This document shows positions 1 to 7,699 of a stretch of DNA of 10,912 nucleotides, piece after piece. The position numbers and the translations under genes are program-made. The notes below the pieces were generated by a model that had not been told where the DNA came from, ran no database searches, and saw only the letters and a program-made list of their open reading frames with translations. Each line of letters starts with the position of its first letter. The first letter of the stretch is position 1. Source of the DNA: an uncultured Solirubrobacterales bacterium (GTDB taxonomy: Bacteria > Actinomycetota > Thermoleophilia > Solirubrobacterales > 70-9); NCBI GenBank assembly GCA_937910825.1, contig CALEMO010000210.1:1-10912 (forward strand), given 5' to 3'.

Positions 1-109
1 TATGCGCGGCAAGCGCCAGATCAGCGCCAAAGCAGTCTTCAAAGTGACTCGCGCCGGCCGCTCCCGCAGCAAGTCCAGCCGACGCCTTATATTGGTCCGC
101 CGGGGCTGA
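1..109 (+). CDS. C-terminal end of an unidentified protein (partial)
   Basis: An open frame enters from the left edge (codons in phase with position 2) and stops at TGA 107-109, giving about 35 residues. The tail is very basic, rich in Arg, Lys and Ser, with alternating residues (AVFKVTRAGRSRSKSSRRL) like the edge strands of an Ig-like or PKD-like beta-sandwich. Such endings are common on secreted or surface proteins of Actinobacteria, but that is only a resemblance. Third codon positions are mostly G or C, as expected of coding DNA here. The ATG at position 2 could be internal or a chance start. The function cannot be told from this fragment. Confidence 0.45.
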   Translation, partial: MRGKRQISAKAVFKVTRAGRSRSKSSRRLILVRRG

Positions 110-176
110 CCCTTAGCCAGATAGGGGACTGGTTGGGGATGACCCTGAGCTGTGCTTTCCGGTGCGATTTCCCTGC

Positions 177-182
177 TACGGT
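177..182 (+). promoter_or_regulatory. Possible -10 box for the ABC operon
   Basis: TACGGT, preceded by TGC (an extended -10-like TGn), ends 9 bases before ATG 192. There is no Shine-Dalgarno in front of that ATG, so a leaderless or nearly leaderless transcript is possible. The spacing is longer than the 6-7 bases at the other starts in this window and no convincing -35 is visible, so this is the weakest of the set. Confidence 0.25.
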
Positions 183-191
183 CCCCTCACG

Positions 192-956
192 ATGGAATCC
201 ACCCTCGAGTCACCCAGTCAGCCTGAAACCCCCTCTGCCGCGATCATCACCGCGACCGGCATCGAACGCTTTTACGGCGAAGGCATTGCCGAAGTTCGTG
301 CCCTCGATGGCGTTGACGTCACCTTCGAAAAGGGGCGTTATACATCGATTATGGGCCCTTCGGGTTCGGGTAAGTCGACCCTTATGCACATCCTCGCCGG
401 GCTGGACAAGCCGACCGCTGGAACAGTCGAGGTTGGCGGGGTCGAGATCACCGAACTCGACGACGGGGATCTGACCCAGCTGCGGCGGGACAAGCTCGGC
501 TTCGTATTTCAATTCTTCAACCTGCTGCCGGTCCTCACTGCCGAGGAGAACATTCTTTTGCCGCTGTCGATCGCCCGCCGCAAGCCCGACCAGGCATGGG
601 TGGACGAATTGATCGAGCGGGTCGGCCTCAGCGACCGCCGCAGCCATCGGCCATCTGAGCTCTCCGGCGGACAGCAGCAGAGGGTGGCTGTCGCGCGGGC
701 CCTGGTCACCAAGCCCGCCGTGCTCTTTGCCGACGAACCGACTGGCAACCTCGACTCCAAGTCCTCCGAAGACGTGCTGCAGCTGCTGCGAGGTTCGGTG
801 GATGAATATGGCCAGACAGTGGTCATGGTCACCCATGAGCCCGACGCGGCCGCCAACGGAGATCGGTTGATTGCGCTGCGCGACGGAAAGCTCGTCCACG
901 ACGCTCCGCCCGTCTCGGCCGACGCGGTGATTGAGCTGCTAAAGACCCTTGCTTAG
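192..956 (+). CDS. ABC transporter ATP-binding protein, LolD/MacB type
   Basis: This is the nucleotide-binding subunit (254 residues) of a type VII (MacB/LolCDE/FtsE-like) ABC system. It hydrolyses ATP at the cytoplasmic face to drive conformational change in the FtsX-type permease encoded next. All hallmarks are present: Walker [10 protein letters not shown] at about residues 55-63, Q-loop Gln107, signature LSGGQ at 157-161, Walker B ending in Asp181-Glu182 followed by PTGNLD, and switch His215. [15 protein letters not shown] and [10 protein letters not shown] are typical of the LolD/MacB branch. I chose ATG 192; a GTG at 162 would add ten residues of poor quality (MRFPCYGPLT) and has no better ribosome site. 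The last codons overlap the permease start by 8 bases, so the two are almost certainly one operon with coupled translation. The substrate cannot be inferred. Family assignment is secure. Confidence 0.95.
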   Translation: MESTLESPSQPETPSAAIITATGIERFYGEGIAEVRALDGVDVTFEKGRYTSIMGPSGSGKSTLMHILAGLDKPTAGTVEVGGVEITELDDGDLTQLRRDKLGFVFQFFNLLPVLTAEENILLPLSIARRKPDQAWVDELIERVGLSDRRSHRPSELSGGQQQRVAVARALVTKPAVLFADEPTGNLDSKSSEDVLQLLRGSVDEYGQTVVMVTHEPDAAANGDRLIALRDGKLVHDAPPVSADAVIELLKTLA

Positions 957-3501
957 CCTGACATTCAAGAACCTCTGGGCGCGGAAATGGCGCTCGCTGA
1001 TGACCGCCGTCGCCGTGGTATTCGGTATCGCGCTGGTCGCCGGCACCTACGTGCTGACCGATACCACCAACGGTGCCTTCGACGACATCTTCGTTAAGTC
1101 GAATGAAGGCGTAGACGTCGCGATCACGACCAAAGAAGCGGTCGAGCAGCAGGACGGCAGCATCCCCGCTTTCAGTGTCAGCTATCTCAAGCAGGTTCGC
1201 CGTGTGGACGGCGTTGGCCTGGCCGCCGGCTCGATCTTCAGGCAGGGCGCGATTCTCGATTCGAAAGGCGATTCCGTAGGCGGAGGCTTCGCTCCCCAGT
1301 TCATAGCTTCCAAGCTGCCAGATGTCCTCGAGCCATCGGACTATGTCCAGGGCCGGGCTGCCAGCACCCGCAAGCAGGTTTCACTGGACGAAGCTGCCGC
1401 CGAGCGTTCGGACCTCAAGCTCGGCGACTCGATCCAGCTGGTCGGAATCGGCCGGGCACAAGGCTTTCGCATCGTCGGGCTGACCCAGCTCGGCGGAGCG
1501 TCTTTTGGGGGCACATCAATCGCTTCGGTGCTGCTGCCGGTGGCCCAGGGGCTGACCGGCAATGCCGGCAAGTTCGACCAGATATCGGTTCAGGCGGACC
1601 CGGGGGTGAGCCCGGAAGAATTGCGTGACCGCATCAGTAAAGTGCTGCCGCAGAATCTGCGGGTCGAGACCGGTTCCGAAAACGCCGAGCGAAACGGCAG
1701 CGACATCCGTGACTCGCTCAGCTTCCTCTCGATTGCGCTGCTTGCGTTCGCGGCGATCTCACTGTTCGTTGGTTCGTTCGTGATCTACAACGTCTTCTCG
1801 ATCACAGTCGCCCAGCGCACCCGGGAGTTCGGCATGCTCAGGACCCTGGGCGCCAGCCGTGGTCAGATCCTCTCGACCGTGCTGATCGAGGGGTTTCTGA
1901 TCGGCCTGCTCGCATCCGTGGTCGGCATCCTCGTCGGCCTGGGCCTCGCCCAGGGCTTGAGCGCGGTGCTGAAGTCAGTCGGAGCCGAGCTGCCGAGCAA
2001 GTCACTGGTCGTCGAGTCGAGAACGATCATCGTTTCACTCGTGATCGGGGTCGGTGTGACCCTGGTTTCGTCGCTGATTCCCGCGATTCGCTCGACCCGG
2101 GTACCACCGATCGCGGCACTTTCGGAGAACGTCACGGTCGGAGGTAGCAACCGCGTGCTGTTGCGGGGCATCATCTCCGCGGTGCTAGCTGTCGGAGGCC
2201 TGGCGCTAATTGTTTGGGTTCTGGTCAGTGGAACCGAAGGCGGAAACGCCGCGCTCCGGATGGGCGGCGGAGCAATCGCGGTGGTGATCGCCATCTCGAT
2301 TTTCAGCCCGCAGCTCGTACGTCCTATGGCTTCGGCGATCGGCATGCCGATCGAGAAGGTGGGCGGCCTGACCGGCCGTCTGGCCCGCGAGAACTCGATG
2401 AGGAACCCTTCCCGTACGGCAGTGACCGCGGCCGCACTGATGATCGGACTGGCGCTGGTCAGTTTCGTGACGATTTTCGCTTCGGGCCTGAACAGCTCGG
2501 TGACCAAGGTGATCGACCAGGACCTGAAGGGGGAGCTCATCCTCCAGGGCCCCGGTGGCTTCAATCCGATCCCGATCGCTTCGGTGAACGCCGCTGGGAA
2601 CGTTGAAGGGATCGAAGCCGCGTCGGGGATCAGCTTCAGCCAGGTGAAGGTCGAAGGCGGCGGTTCCAAGTCGATGTCATCGGTCGAGCCCGACAACATC
2701 AACCAGGTGGTCAGCATTGACTTCAAGCAGGGCTCCCCGGATGACCTTTCCGGCCTCGAAGACGGCCAGGTTGTCGTCAGCGAGGGGCTTGCTGATCAGG
2801 CTGGTCTCGAGGTCGGAGACGTGGTCACCCTGACATCGAAGACCGGCAAGACGCCTGAGTTTGAGGTGACCGCGGTCATGGCTTCGGGCAATCTTGCCCT
2901 GCTCGGCGACCTGGTCGTGACCCAGAACGAGATGATCAATACCTTCGGCGTCAATACTGCATTCTTCGCGTTGCTGAAGGCTGCGGACGGACTTGATATC
3001 GACAAGGTTCAGAACCGTGTCGAGAAATCTCTCGAGAAAAACTTTCCGACGACGGACGTGCTCAACCAGCAGGAGCTCAAGGACACCCAGCAGGAGCAGA
3101 TCAACGGCTTGCTGGCCTTGATCTATGTGCTGCTCGCCCTGGCAGTGGTCGTCTCGCTGGTCGGTATCGTGGTCACCCTGATCCTTTCCGTATACGAGCG
3201 GACCCGGGAGCTGGGCATGCTGCGCGCGGTCGGTATGTCACGTCGGCAGGTCAAGCGCATGGTGCGCTTCGAAGCGGTGATCACGGCGGTTCTGGGCGCG
3301 ATGGCAGGGCTGATCCTCGGCGTCATATTCGCCTTCCTGCTCGGCATCCCGCTGGAGAGCGAAGGTTTCGTCCTCAGCTATCCGATCCCGACGCTGTTGA
3401 TGATCCTGGTGCTGACCGCCCTGGCGGGCGTGCTCGCCGCGATCTACCCGGCCCGCAAGGCGGCCAAGCTCGATGTGCTGGAGGCCGTCTCCTACGAGTA
3501 G
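949..3501 (+). CDS. ABC transporter permease with two FtsX/MacB modules
   Basis: Integral membrane partner of the preceding ATPase, 850 residues. It is a tandem duplication of the MacB-periplasmic-domain plus FtsX-domain unit. An N-terminal anchor helix lies at about 15-36, followed by a large extracytoplasmic domain (about 40-250). The first FtsX block has helices near 257-283, 308-336 and 360-383, and the characteristic [14 protein letters not shown] loop follows its first helix. Further helices lie near 404-428 and 438-455. The second unit starts with a helix near 490-513, then an extracytoplasmic domain (about 515-710) and a second FtsX block with helices near 717-747 (ending in [16 protein letters not shown]), 775-801 and 810-835. 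The ending [10 protein letters not shown] is typical of the family. The start is TTG 949, inside the ATPase gene; it yields the usual short amphipathic lead-in ([16 protein letters not shown]). These systems export or extract lipids, peptides or lipoproteins, or act mechanically on the envelope; which applies here is unknown. Confidence 0.93.
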   Translation: MLSLTFKNLWARKWRSLMTAVAVVFGIALVAGTYVLTDTTNGAFDDIFVKSNEGVDVAITTKEAVEQQDGSIPAFSVSYLKQVRRVDGVGLAAGSIFRQGAILDSKGDSVGGGFAPQFIASKLPDVLEPSDYVQGRAASTRKQVSLDEAAAERSDLKLGDSIQLVGIGRAQGFRIVGLTQLGGASFGGTSIASVLLPVAQGLTGNAGKFDQISVQADPGVSPEELRDRISKVLPQNLRVETGSENAERNGSDIRDSLSFLSIALLAFAAISLFVGSFVIYNVFSITVAQRTREFGMLRTLGASRGQILSTVLIEGFLIGLLASVVGILVGLGLAQGLSAVLKSVGAELPSKSLVVESRTIIVSLVIGVGVTLVSSLIPAIRSTRVPPIAALSENVTVGGSNRVLLRGIISAVLAVGGLALIVWVLVSGTEGGNAALRMGGGAIAVVIAISIFSPQLVRPMASAIGMPIEKVGGLTGRLARENSMRNPSRTAVTAAALMIGLALVSFVTIFASGLNSSVTKVIDQDLKGELILQGPGGFNPIPIASVNAAGNVEGIEAASGISFSQVKVEGGGSKSMSSVEPDNINQVVSIDFKQGSPDDLSGLEDGQVVVSEGLADQAGLEVGDVVTLTSKTGKTPEFEVTAVMASGNLALLGDLVVTQNEMINTFGVNTAFFALLKAADGLDIDKVQNRVEKSLEKNFPTTDVLNQQELKDTQQEQINGLLALIYVLLALAVVVSLVGIVVTLILSVYERTRELGMLRAVGMSRRQVKRMVRFEAVITAVLGAMAGLILGVIFAFLLGIPLESEGFVLSYPIPTLLMILVLTALAGVLAAIYPARKAAKLDVLEAVSYE

Positions 3502-3510
3502 GGAGGCGGC

Positions 3511-4956
3511 TCAGCTGTCGAAGCCGAGGCCGAGCCGGTCCAGGGTTCTCAGCCAGAGGCCGCGCCTTCCGTCCTTGCGGTCGGCTGCGGCCAGCCGGCT
3601 GCGAGTGAACTGGATTGTGCCCCAGCGCAGCGGTTCGGGCGGAAATGGAATCGGCTTCGTGGACCCGTAGCTGGTTCCAGTGACTTCGTTTTTCCGGCCG
3701 TCGAGCAGGTCCAGCCCGACGCCCGCAGAAAAGCGGCTGGCCCCGACGCCTAGTCCCGTATGACCGACCGCATAGGCGACCCGGCCGTCATGCGCCTGCC
3801 CGTAGAAAGCGAAGAAGCGCGAACAGGTGTCGATCGCGCCGCCCCACCTGTGGGAGAAATTCAGGCCTTCAAGCTGCGGGAATGCGGTGAAAAAGCGTTG
3901 GGCGAGACCGGCGAAGCTCTCCTCCCGTTGGTATAGGCCGTCTTCGACCCGGCCACCGTAGTGGTAGATCGCGTCGTAGCCGCCCCAGAGGATCCGGCCG
4001 TCCGAGGTCGGCCGGTAGTAGTGGAACTGATTCGACGAGTCGGAGAGTCCCTGCCGCCCGTCCCAGCCGATCGAATCCCATTGCGCCCCTGAAAGCGGCT
4101 CGCTGACCAGCACGTAGTCGTAAACCGGAACCACCCTGGAGCGGATCGCTCTGAGCGGGCTGCGGAACGCGGCGGTTGCCAGGAGGACCTTGCCGGCCCT
4201 GACCACACCATCGTCGGTTTTCACATCGACACCGGCTCCGGCCTTCGTCAGGCCTTTCATCTCCGTGTTCTCATGGATCGAGACCCCCTGTCGCTCTGCC
4301 AGCTCAATCAGGCCGTCGCAGAGTTTCACCGGGTCGACTGTGCACTCGCCGGACTTTTGCCAGAGCCCGCCCATGTATATCGGGGAGTTGACCTCGGCCT
4401 GCATCGACTCCTGGTCGAGAATTTCCGCCTCGTGGCCGAAGTCGGTGAGCTGCTGAAGTGCTTCTTCCAGTTCATCAACCTGTCCGGGCGTAACCGCCGT
4501 CGCGATCGCACCGGGGGAAAGCAGGTCGCATTCGATCCGGTTCTCGGTGATCGTCGACTTGATCGCCTCGAGGTTCTCCAGGCCGAGCCTTTCCAGCCTG
4601 CTCACATCGTCGTCGCTGAAGCGTGCCAGGCCGTTTCCGATGCCGTGCACCAGGGACGAGGACATGAAGCCGCCGTTTCTTCCGCTGGCACCGATGGCAA
4701 TGGTCTCCCGCTCGATCAGGGTGACTGAGCGCTCCGGCAAACGCTGCCGGGCGAGGATGGCGGCCCAGATACCGGTCAGGCCACCGCCGACGATCAGCAG
4801 GTCGGTTTCGATTCTGCCTCCCACGGCAGGCTTGGGCGGTGGTCGACCGTGCGAAAGCCAGTATGGATTCGGCTCGGCGTCCGCATACGAACGCCGGTCG
4901 CCCGGGCTAGGCTCCGCGGTCGGCCAAACAGAGATGTCAGTGCCTGAACGGGTCAT
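3511..4956 (-). CDS. FAD-dependent oxidoreductase, DAO family (amine or amino-acid oxidase-like)
   Basis: A flavoprotein of 481 residues in the D-amino-acid oxidase / glycine oxidase / PuuB superfamily, expected to oxidise a C-N bond of an amine or amino acid using FAD. After a Pro-rich lead of about 50 residues comes the Rossmann dinucleotide fold with GGGLTG at 57-62 and the ribose-binding acidic residue Glu82 (TLIERE). GASGRNGGF at 89-97 is the flavin-contact motif seen in gamma-glutamylputrescine oxidase and related enzymes. Near the C-terminus, HRWGG and GHTGLGVGASRFSAGVGLDLL match the second FAD-binding region. Length is slightly above the usual 430-470 because of both termini. No signal peptide is seen. 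It lies 9 bases after recD2 on the same strand, with its own -10-like box across the recD2 stop codon. It converges on the ABC permease gene, leaving 9 bases between the stops. Substrate is unknown; PuuB-like is the nearest resemblance. Confidence 0.88.
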   Translation of the reverse strand: MTRSGTDISVWPTAEPSPGDRRSYADAEPNPYWLSHGRPPPKPAVGGRIETDLLIVGGGLTGIWAAILARQRLPERSVTLIERETIAIGASGRNGGFMSSSLVHGIGNGLARFSDDDVSRLERLGLENLEAIKSTITENRIECDLLSPGAIATAVTPGQVDELEEALQQLTDFGHEAEILDQESMQAEVNSPIYMGGLWQKSGECTVDPVKLCDGLIELAERQGVSIHENTEMKGLTKAGAGVDVKTDDGVVRAGKVLLATAAFRSPLRAIRSRVVPVYDYVLVSEPLSGAQWDSIGWDGRQGLSDSSNQFHYYRPTSDGRILWGGYDAIYHYGGRVEDGLYQREESFAGLAQRFFTAFPQLEGLNFSHRWGGAIDTCSRFFAFYGQAHDGRVAYAVGHTGLGVGASRFSAGVGLDLLDGRKNEVTGTSYGSTKPIPFPPEPLRWGTIQFTRSRLAAADRKDGRRGLWLRTLDRLGLGFDS

Positions 4957-4962
4957 CCCCAG

Positions 4963-4968
4963 ACTCTA
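4963..4968 (-). promoter_or_regulatory. Likely -10 box for the oxidoreductase gene, overlapping the recD2 stop codon
   Basis: On the minus strand TAGAGT is followed by CTGGGG and then ATG, a 6-base gap that would put transcription start at or next to the A of the start codon (leaderless). Its first three bases are the recD2 TAG stop. CTGACA lies upstream but only 12 bases away, so no good -35 is seen. The GGGG directly before the ATG is too close to be a normal Shine-Dalgarno. Confidence 0.42.
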
Positions 4969-7095
4969 GCCCGGAGACGTTGTCAGTCGCTCAGAAAGTG
5001 AAGAAAAGCGGCCGCCGCCTTCGTCGCGCCTGACCCCGTTCTCGAGTGCCGGGCGGTCACCGACCATCACGCACATCTCGCGGGCCCGGGTGATCGCGGT
5101 ATAGATCAATGGCCGAGTGAGCATGCCGCTGTGGGAGCGGCTGCAGACGAAGATTACGACCGGTATTTCGCTGCCCTGCGCCTTGTGGACCGAAACGGCG
5201 TAGGCCAGCTTGAGGTCCGACGATTCTGTATAGGGAATCACGATTTCCTGGCCGTCATCTGTCTGGAGAACCGCCATCTCTTCCTCGGGGTCATCTTCGA
5301 GCAGGAAGCAGATGGTTCCGTTCATCAGCCCCAGCTCGTAGGCGTTGCGTGTCTGGATGAGCCGGTCTCCGATTCTGAACCGCTCGGTCAGGGCGGGCCG
5401 TCCGTCAGGGTTCAAACTCTGCTGAAGCTTCTTGTTCAGCGCATCGATGCCCGCCTCTCCGCGATAGATCGGGGCCAGTACCTGGGCGTCCCGGATCGGG
5501 TCCAGCCCGAGCCCGGCCGAGACCCGCTCGGAAACCATTTCGACCACTGCGTCGCGGGTTTTCTCCGGAGTGTTCCTTTCGACGAAGTAGAAGTCCTGCA
5601 CCTGCCCTTCCTCTGGGGAAAGGTGGGGTGGCCGCCCCTGGTTGACTTCGTGGGCTGCTGTGGTGATCATCGATCGAGCCGCCTGCCTGAAAATGTGGTT
5701 GAGCCGGGTCACCGGCACGATTTCCGAGTCGATCAGGTCCGAAAACGGCTTCCCGGCGCCGACCGGTGGAAGCTGGTCGGCATCGCCTACGAAAACGATG
5801 TGGGTATCGAGTCCGAGCCCGCTCAGCAGGACTTCGGCGACGTGAAGGTTGATCATCGAGGCTTCGTCGACGATCAGCAGCTCCAGCGGCAGCGGATGTC
5901 CCGGCTTGAACAAAGGCTCGGTTCCGGGACGCCATTCGAGCAGTCGGTGGATCGTATACGCCGCCGTGCCTGTCGCCTCAGACAGCCGCCGTGCGGCGCG
6001 GCCGGTCGGAGCACAGAGGCCGACCCGAAGGTTGGCCTTGCGGGCCTCGGTGACGATCGTCTTGGTGCACACCGTCTTGCCGACGCCGGGGCCGCCGGTC
6101 ACGATCGACACCCTCGATCCGAAAGCCGCGACAACCGCCTGCCACTGCTCGGCGGTCAGCGTCTCATCTTCGACCTGGTCCGGCAGGTAGTCGATATGGG
6201 CCTCGAGTTCGGCGCGGTCCCGCAGGTCACCAGCGACCCAGATCTCCCGGCTGAGCGTCCTTTCCCTGTAGATGCGCCCTTCGTCGCAGGTCAGCCCGTA
6301 GGCAGCTTCAAGAACCTCGGGGTCGGGCGTATGGCCGAGCAGCTTCGCCGCCTCACGACGCAGCTGTTCTGCAGGCAGGTGTGTGTGACCGCGCCGTTCG
6401 GCTTCCCCCAGCAGGTAATAAGCCGCCGCCTGGGCCCGGCGGTCGGATTCGGTGGGAACGTCGGCAGCGAGCGCGATCCGGTCAGCCCGGACAAAACCGA
6501 CCCCGTCGATTTCGGTCAGGCGATACGGGTCCTCGCGGATCGTCTTCATTGCCTGGTCCCCGAAGCGGGCGTGGATCTTCGCGGAGAGGTGAGCCAGCCC
6601 GTGCGGGGCCAGTTCCACGTGCAGGTCGCGCAGTGCGCGTGTCTCGTACCAGCTTTCGGTCGCGGCTTCTGCCTGAGCGCGCCCGAGCTTTGGAAGGCAG
6701 CCGAATACACCCGAAGGGTCGGCCGCGATCTTTTCCATCACCTGGTCTCCGTAGAGGTCGCAGAGAGTCTCGGCCCTTACCGGCCCGATGTGTCTCAGGG
6801 TGCTCAGGTAGGCGACCTGTCCGGCGCGATCGGCCGGATCTAGGGGGAAGGCCGTATCCGCCAGCACCTGGGGTCCGAACTTCGGGTGGTGTTTCCAGCG
6901 TCCGACCAGTCGTGAGCGCTCCCCTGGATTCAGGTGGGCGACGGGGCCGGTGACGATGATTTCGTCGCCGGATTCGTCACGCACTTCGATCACCGCGTAG
7001 CCGTCGTCTTCGGCTGCGAAAATCACCCGGCTGACCTCGACCGGACCGTCGAATCCGTTCTCGTCATCGAAGAGTGGTTCGGTCCGGTCGGGCAT
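4966..7095 (-). CDS. recD2: RecD2-type ATP-dependent DNA helicase (SF1B)
   Basis: A stand-alone RecD-like 5'-3' DNA helicase, 709 residues from the chosen start, of the kind found in bacteria independently of RecBC and linked to DNA repair and genome maintenance. The N-terminus has an OB-like domain (VSRVIFAAEDDGYAVIEV...), followed by helix-hairpin-helix segments (LRHIGPVRAETL, LPKLGRAQAEAA). The helicase core follows: motif I TGGPGVGKT near residue 335, the Ia segment with TIHRLLEW, motif II LIVDEAS near 410, motif III VGDADQLPPVG, motif IV HIFRQA, a late SH3-like insert (RIGDRLIQTRN...NGTICFL), motif V SVHKAQGSE near 638 and motif VI YTAITRARE. Length is normal for RecD2. I start at ATG 7095 (MPDRTEPLF) rather than TTG 7173, because a TANNNT box sits 6 bases before it and the extra 26 residues do not look like the family. 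It is transcribed divergently from padR. Confidence 0.93.
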   Translation of the reverse strand: MPDRTEPLFDDENGFDGPVEVSRVIFAAEDDGYAVIEVRDESGDEIIVTGPVAHLNPGERSRLVGRWKHHPKFGPQVLADTAFPLDPADRAGQVAYLSTLRHIGPVRAETLCDLYGDQVMEKIAADPSGVFGCLPKLGRAQAEAATESWYETRALRDLHVELAPHGLAHLSAKIHARFGDQAMKTIREDPYRLTEIDGVGFVRADRIALAADVPTESDRRAQAAAYYLLGEAERRGHTHLPAEQLRREAAKLLGHTPDPEVLEAAYGLTCDEGRIYRERTLSREIWVAGDLRDRAELEAHIDYLPDQVEDETLTAEQWQAVVAAFGSRVSIVTGGPGVGKTVCTKTIVTEARKANLRVGLCAPTGRAARRLSEATGTAAYTIHRLLEWRPGTEPLFKPGHPLPLELLIVDEASMINLHVAEVLLSGLGLDTHIVFVGDADQLPPVGAGKPFSDLIDSEIVPVTRLNHIFRQAARSMITTAAHEVNQGRPPHLSPEEGQVQDFYFVERNTPEKTRDAVVEMVSERVSAGLGLDPIRDAQVLAPIYRGEAGIDALNKKLQQSLNPDGRPALTERFRIGDRLIQTRNAYELGLMNGTICFLLEDDPEEEMAVLQTDDGQEIVIPYTESSDLKLAYAVSVHKAQGSEIPVVIFVCSRSHSGMLTRPLIYTAITRAREMCVMVGDRPALENGVRRDEGGGRFSSLSERLTTSPG

Positions 7096-7101
7096 CGGCT
7101 C

Positions 7102-7107
7102 AGCGTA
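7102..7107 (-). promoter_or_regulatory. Likely -10 box for recD2
   Basis: Minus-strand TACGCT is followed by six bases (GAGCCG) and the ATG at 7095-7093. With no Shine-Dalgarno in between, this matches a leaderless promoter and argues for the ATG over the upstream TTG at 7173. ACTTTT lies 17 bases further upstream and could be a poor -35. Confidence 0.45.
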
Positions 7108-7177
7108 GACGTTGAGGCGGAAACAAAAGTCCCGCCGGCGAACCTGCCGCGCCACGCTTGGCGGTGAACTCAACCCC

Positions 7178-7183
7178 TAGACT
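7178..7183 (+). promoter_or_regulatory. Likely -10 box for the padR gene
   Basis: TAGACT ends 7 bases before ATG 7191, which fits a leaderless transcript starting on or beside the A of the ATG. TTGGCG at 7158-7163 resembles a -35 but the 14-base spacer is short. The divergent recD2 box lies about 70 bases away in the same 95-base intergenic stretch. Confidence 0.45.
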
Positions 7184-7190
7184 CGTCGGG

Positions 7191-7649
7191 ATGGCAGAAA
7201 AAGGTTCCAAGCCACTCCAGGATGCCGTCGCAGAAGCCGCACGCGCCGCCACCAAGCCGACCGGTCCGGTCCGGAAGAAGAGCGGCGGGCGCTCGACCGA
7301 TGTATTTGGAAGCGAGATGCGCCGCCGTGATCTGCTGCCCCTGCTGGTACTTCACCTGATCCGCGACGAGGCCACCTATGGCAATTCCCTGATCGAGGCG
7401 ATCGAGACACTCACCCAGGGCGTGATTTCGGTCAATCCGAACACCATGTACCCGCTGCTGCGTGATCTTGAAAGCAGGGGCATGATCAAAGGGAACTGGG
7501 AGCATCCCGACAAAAGAACCCGCCGATTTTATTCGATGACTCCGGACGGCGAGGAGGAATACCAGCGTCTCGCGGCCGAGATCGAACCGTTCCTTGACTC
7601 GGTCATCCGCTCGATCTCGATGATCAAGCAAGAGGTTTACGGGCAGTAG
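7191..7649 (+). CDS. PadR-family transcriptional regulator
   Basis: A winged-helix DNA-binding protein of 152 residues. A low-complexity basic lead (about residues 1-40, rich in Lys and Ala, with RKKSGGRS) precedes the PadR domain. That domain begins at RRRDLLPLLVLHLI and continues through ATYGNSLIEAIE, the recognition-helix and wing signature NTMYPLLRDLESRGMIKGNW, and RRFYSMTPDGEEEYQRL. A short C-terminal helix (EPFLDSVIRSISMIKQEVYG) would serve for dimerisation, as in the short PadR-s2 class. ATG 7191 is preferred over TTG 7158 because of the TAGACT box placed 7 bases before it. PadR proteins usually repress neighbouring or own genes and release DNA on binding a small ligand. The next gene, 50 bases downstream on the same strand, is a lipid methyltransferase, a plausible target. 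The ligand is unknown. Confidence 0.9.
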   Translation: MAEKGSKPLQDAVAEAARAATKPTGPVRKKSGGRSTDVFGSEMRRRDLLPLLVLHLIRDEATYGNSLIEAIETLTQGVISVNPNTMYPLLRDLESRGMIKGNWEHPDKRTRRFYSMTPDGEEEYQRLAAEIEPFLDSVIRSISMIKQEVYGQ

Positions 7650-7687
7650 CCGCAGCACCCGGGTTCGATTTTCAGCGCCACTTTTAC

Positions 7688-7693
7688 TATCCT
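7688..7693 (+). promoter_or_regulatory. Likely -10 box for the methyltransferase gene
   Basis: TATCCT ends exactly 6 bases before ATG 7700, matching the leaderless arrangement of recD2 and the oxidoreductase gene. It overlaps another candidate, TACTAT at 7685-7690. TTCGAT at 7664-7669 lies 18 bases upstream and is a weak -35 candidate. It suggests this gene can be transcribed apart from padR. Confidence 0.45.
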
Positions 7694-7699
7694 GCTTGC

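Noticed and set aside
110..128. Possible terminator after the partial first gene (CCCT...AGGG)
   Set aside because: Only four base pairs and no T-run.
210..899. Minus-strand ORF opposite the ABC ATPase
   Set aside because: Antisense to an ATPase with every family motif intact; no support of its own.
1863..2726. Minus-strand ORF (287 codons) inside the permease gene
   Set aside because: A shadow of the FtsX permease frame in GC-rich DNA, with repeated Ile/Thr/Pro-rich stretches and no domain.
5131..6843. Long plus-strand ORF (570 codons) opposite recD2
   Set aside because: It is antisense to a helicase with all conserved motifs. Its translation has no recognisable domain and is Arg/Gly/Val-rich as expected from high-GC antisense frames.
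7158..7190. Longer PadR start at TTG 7158, and longer RecD2 start at TTG 7173
   Set aside because: Both extensions would run into or overlap the opposite promoter region. The downstream ATGs each have a well-spaced TANNNT box.
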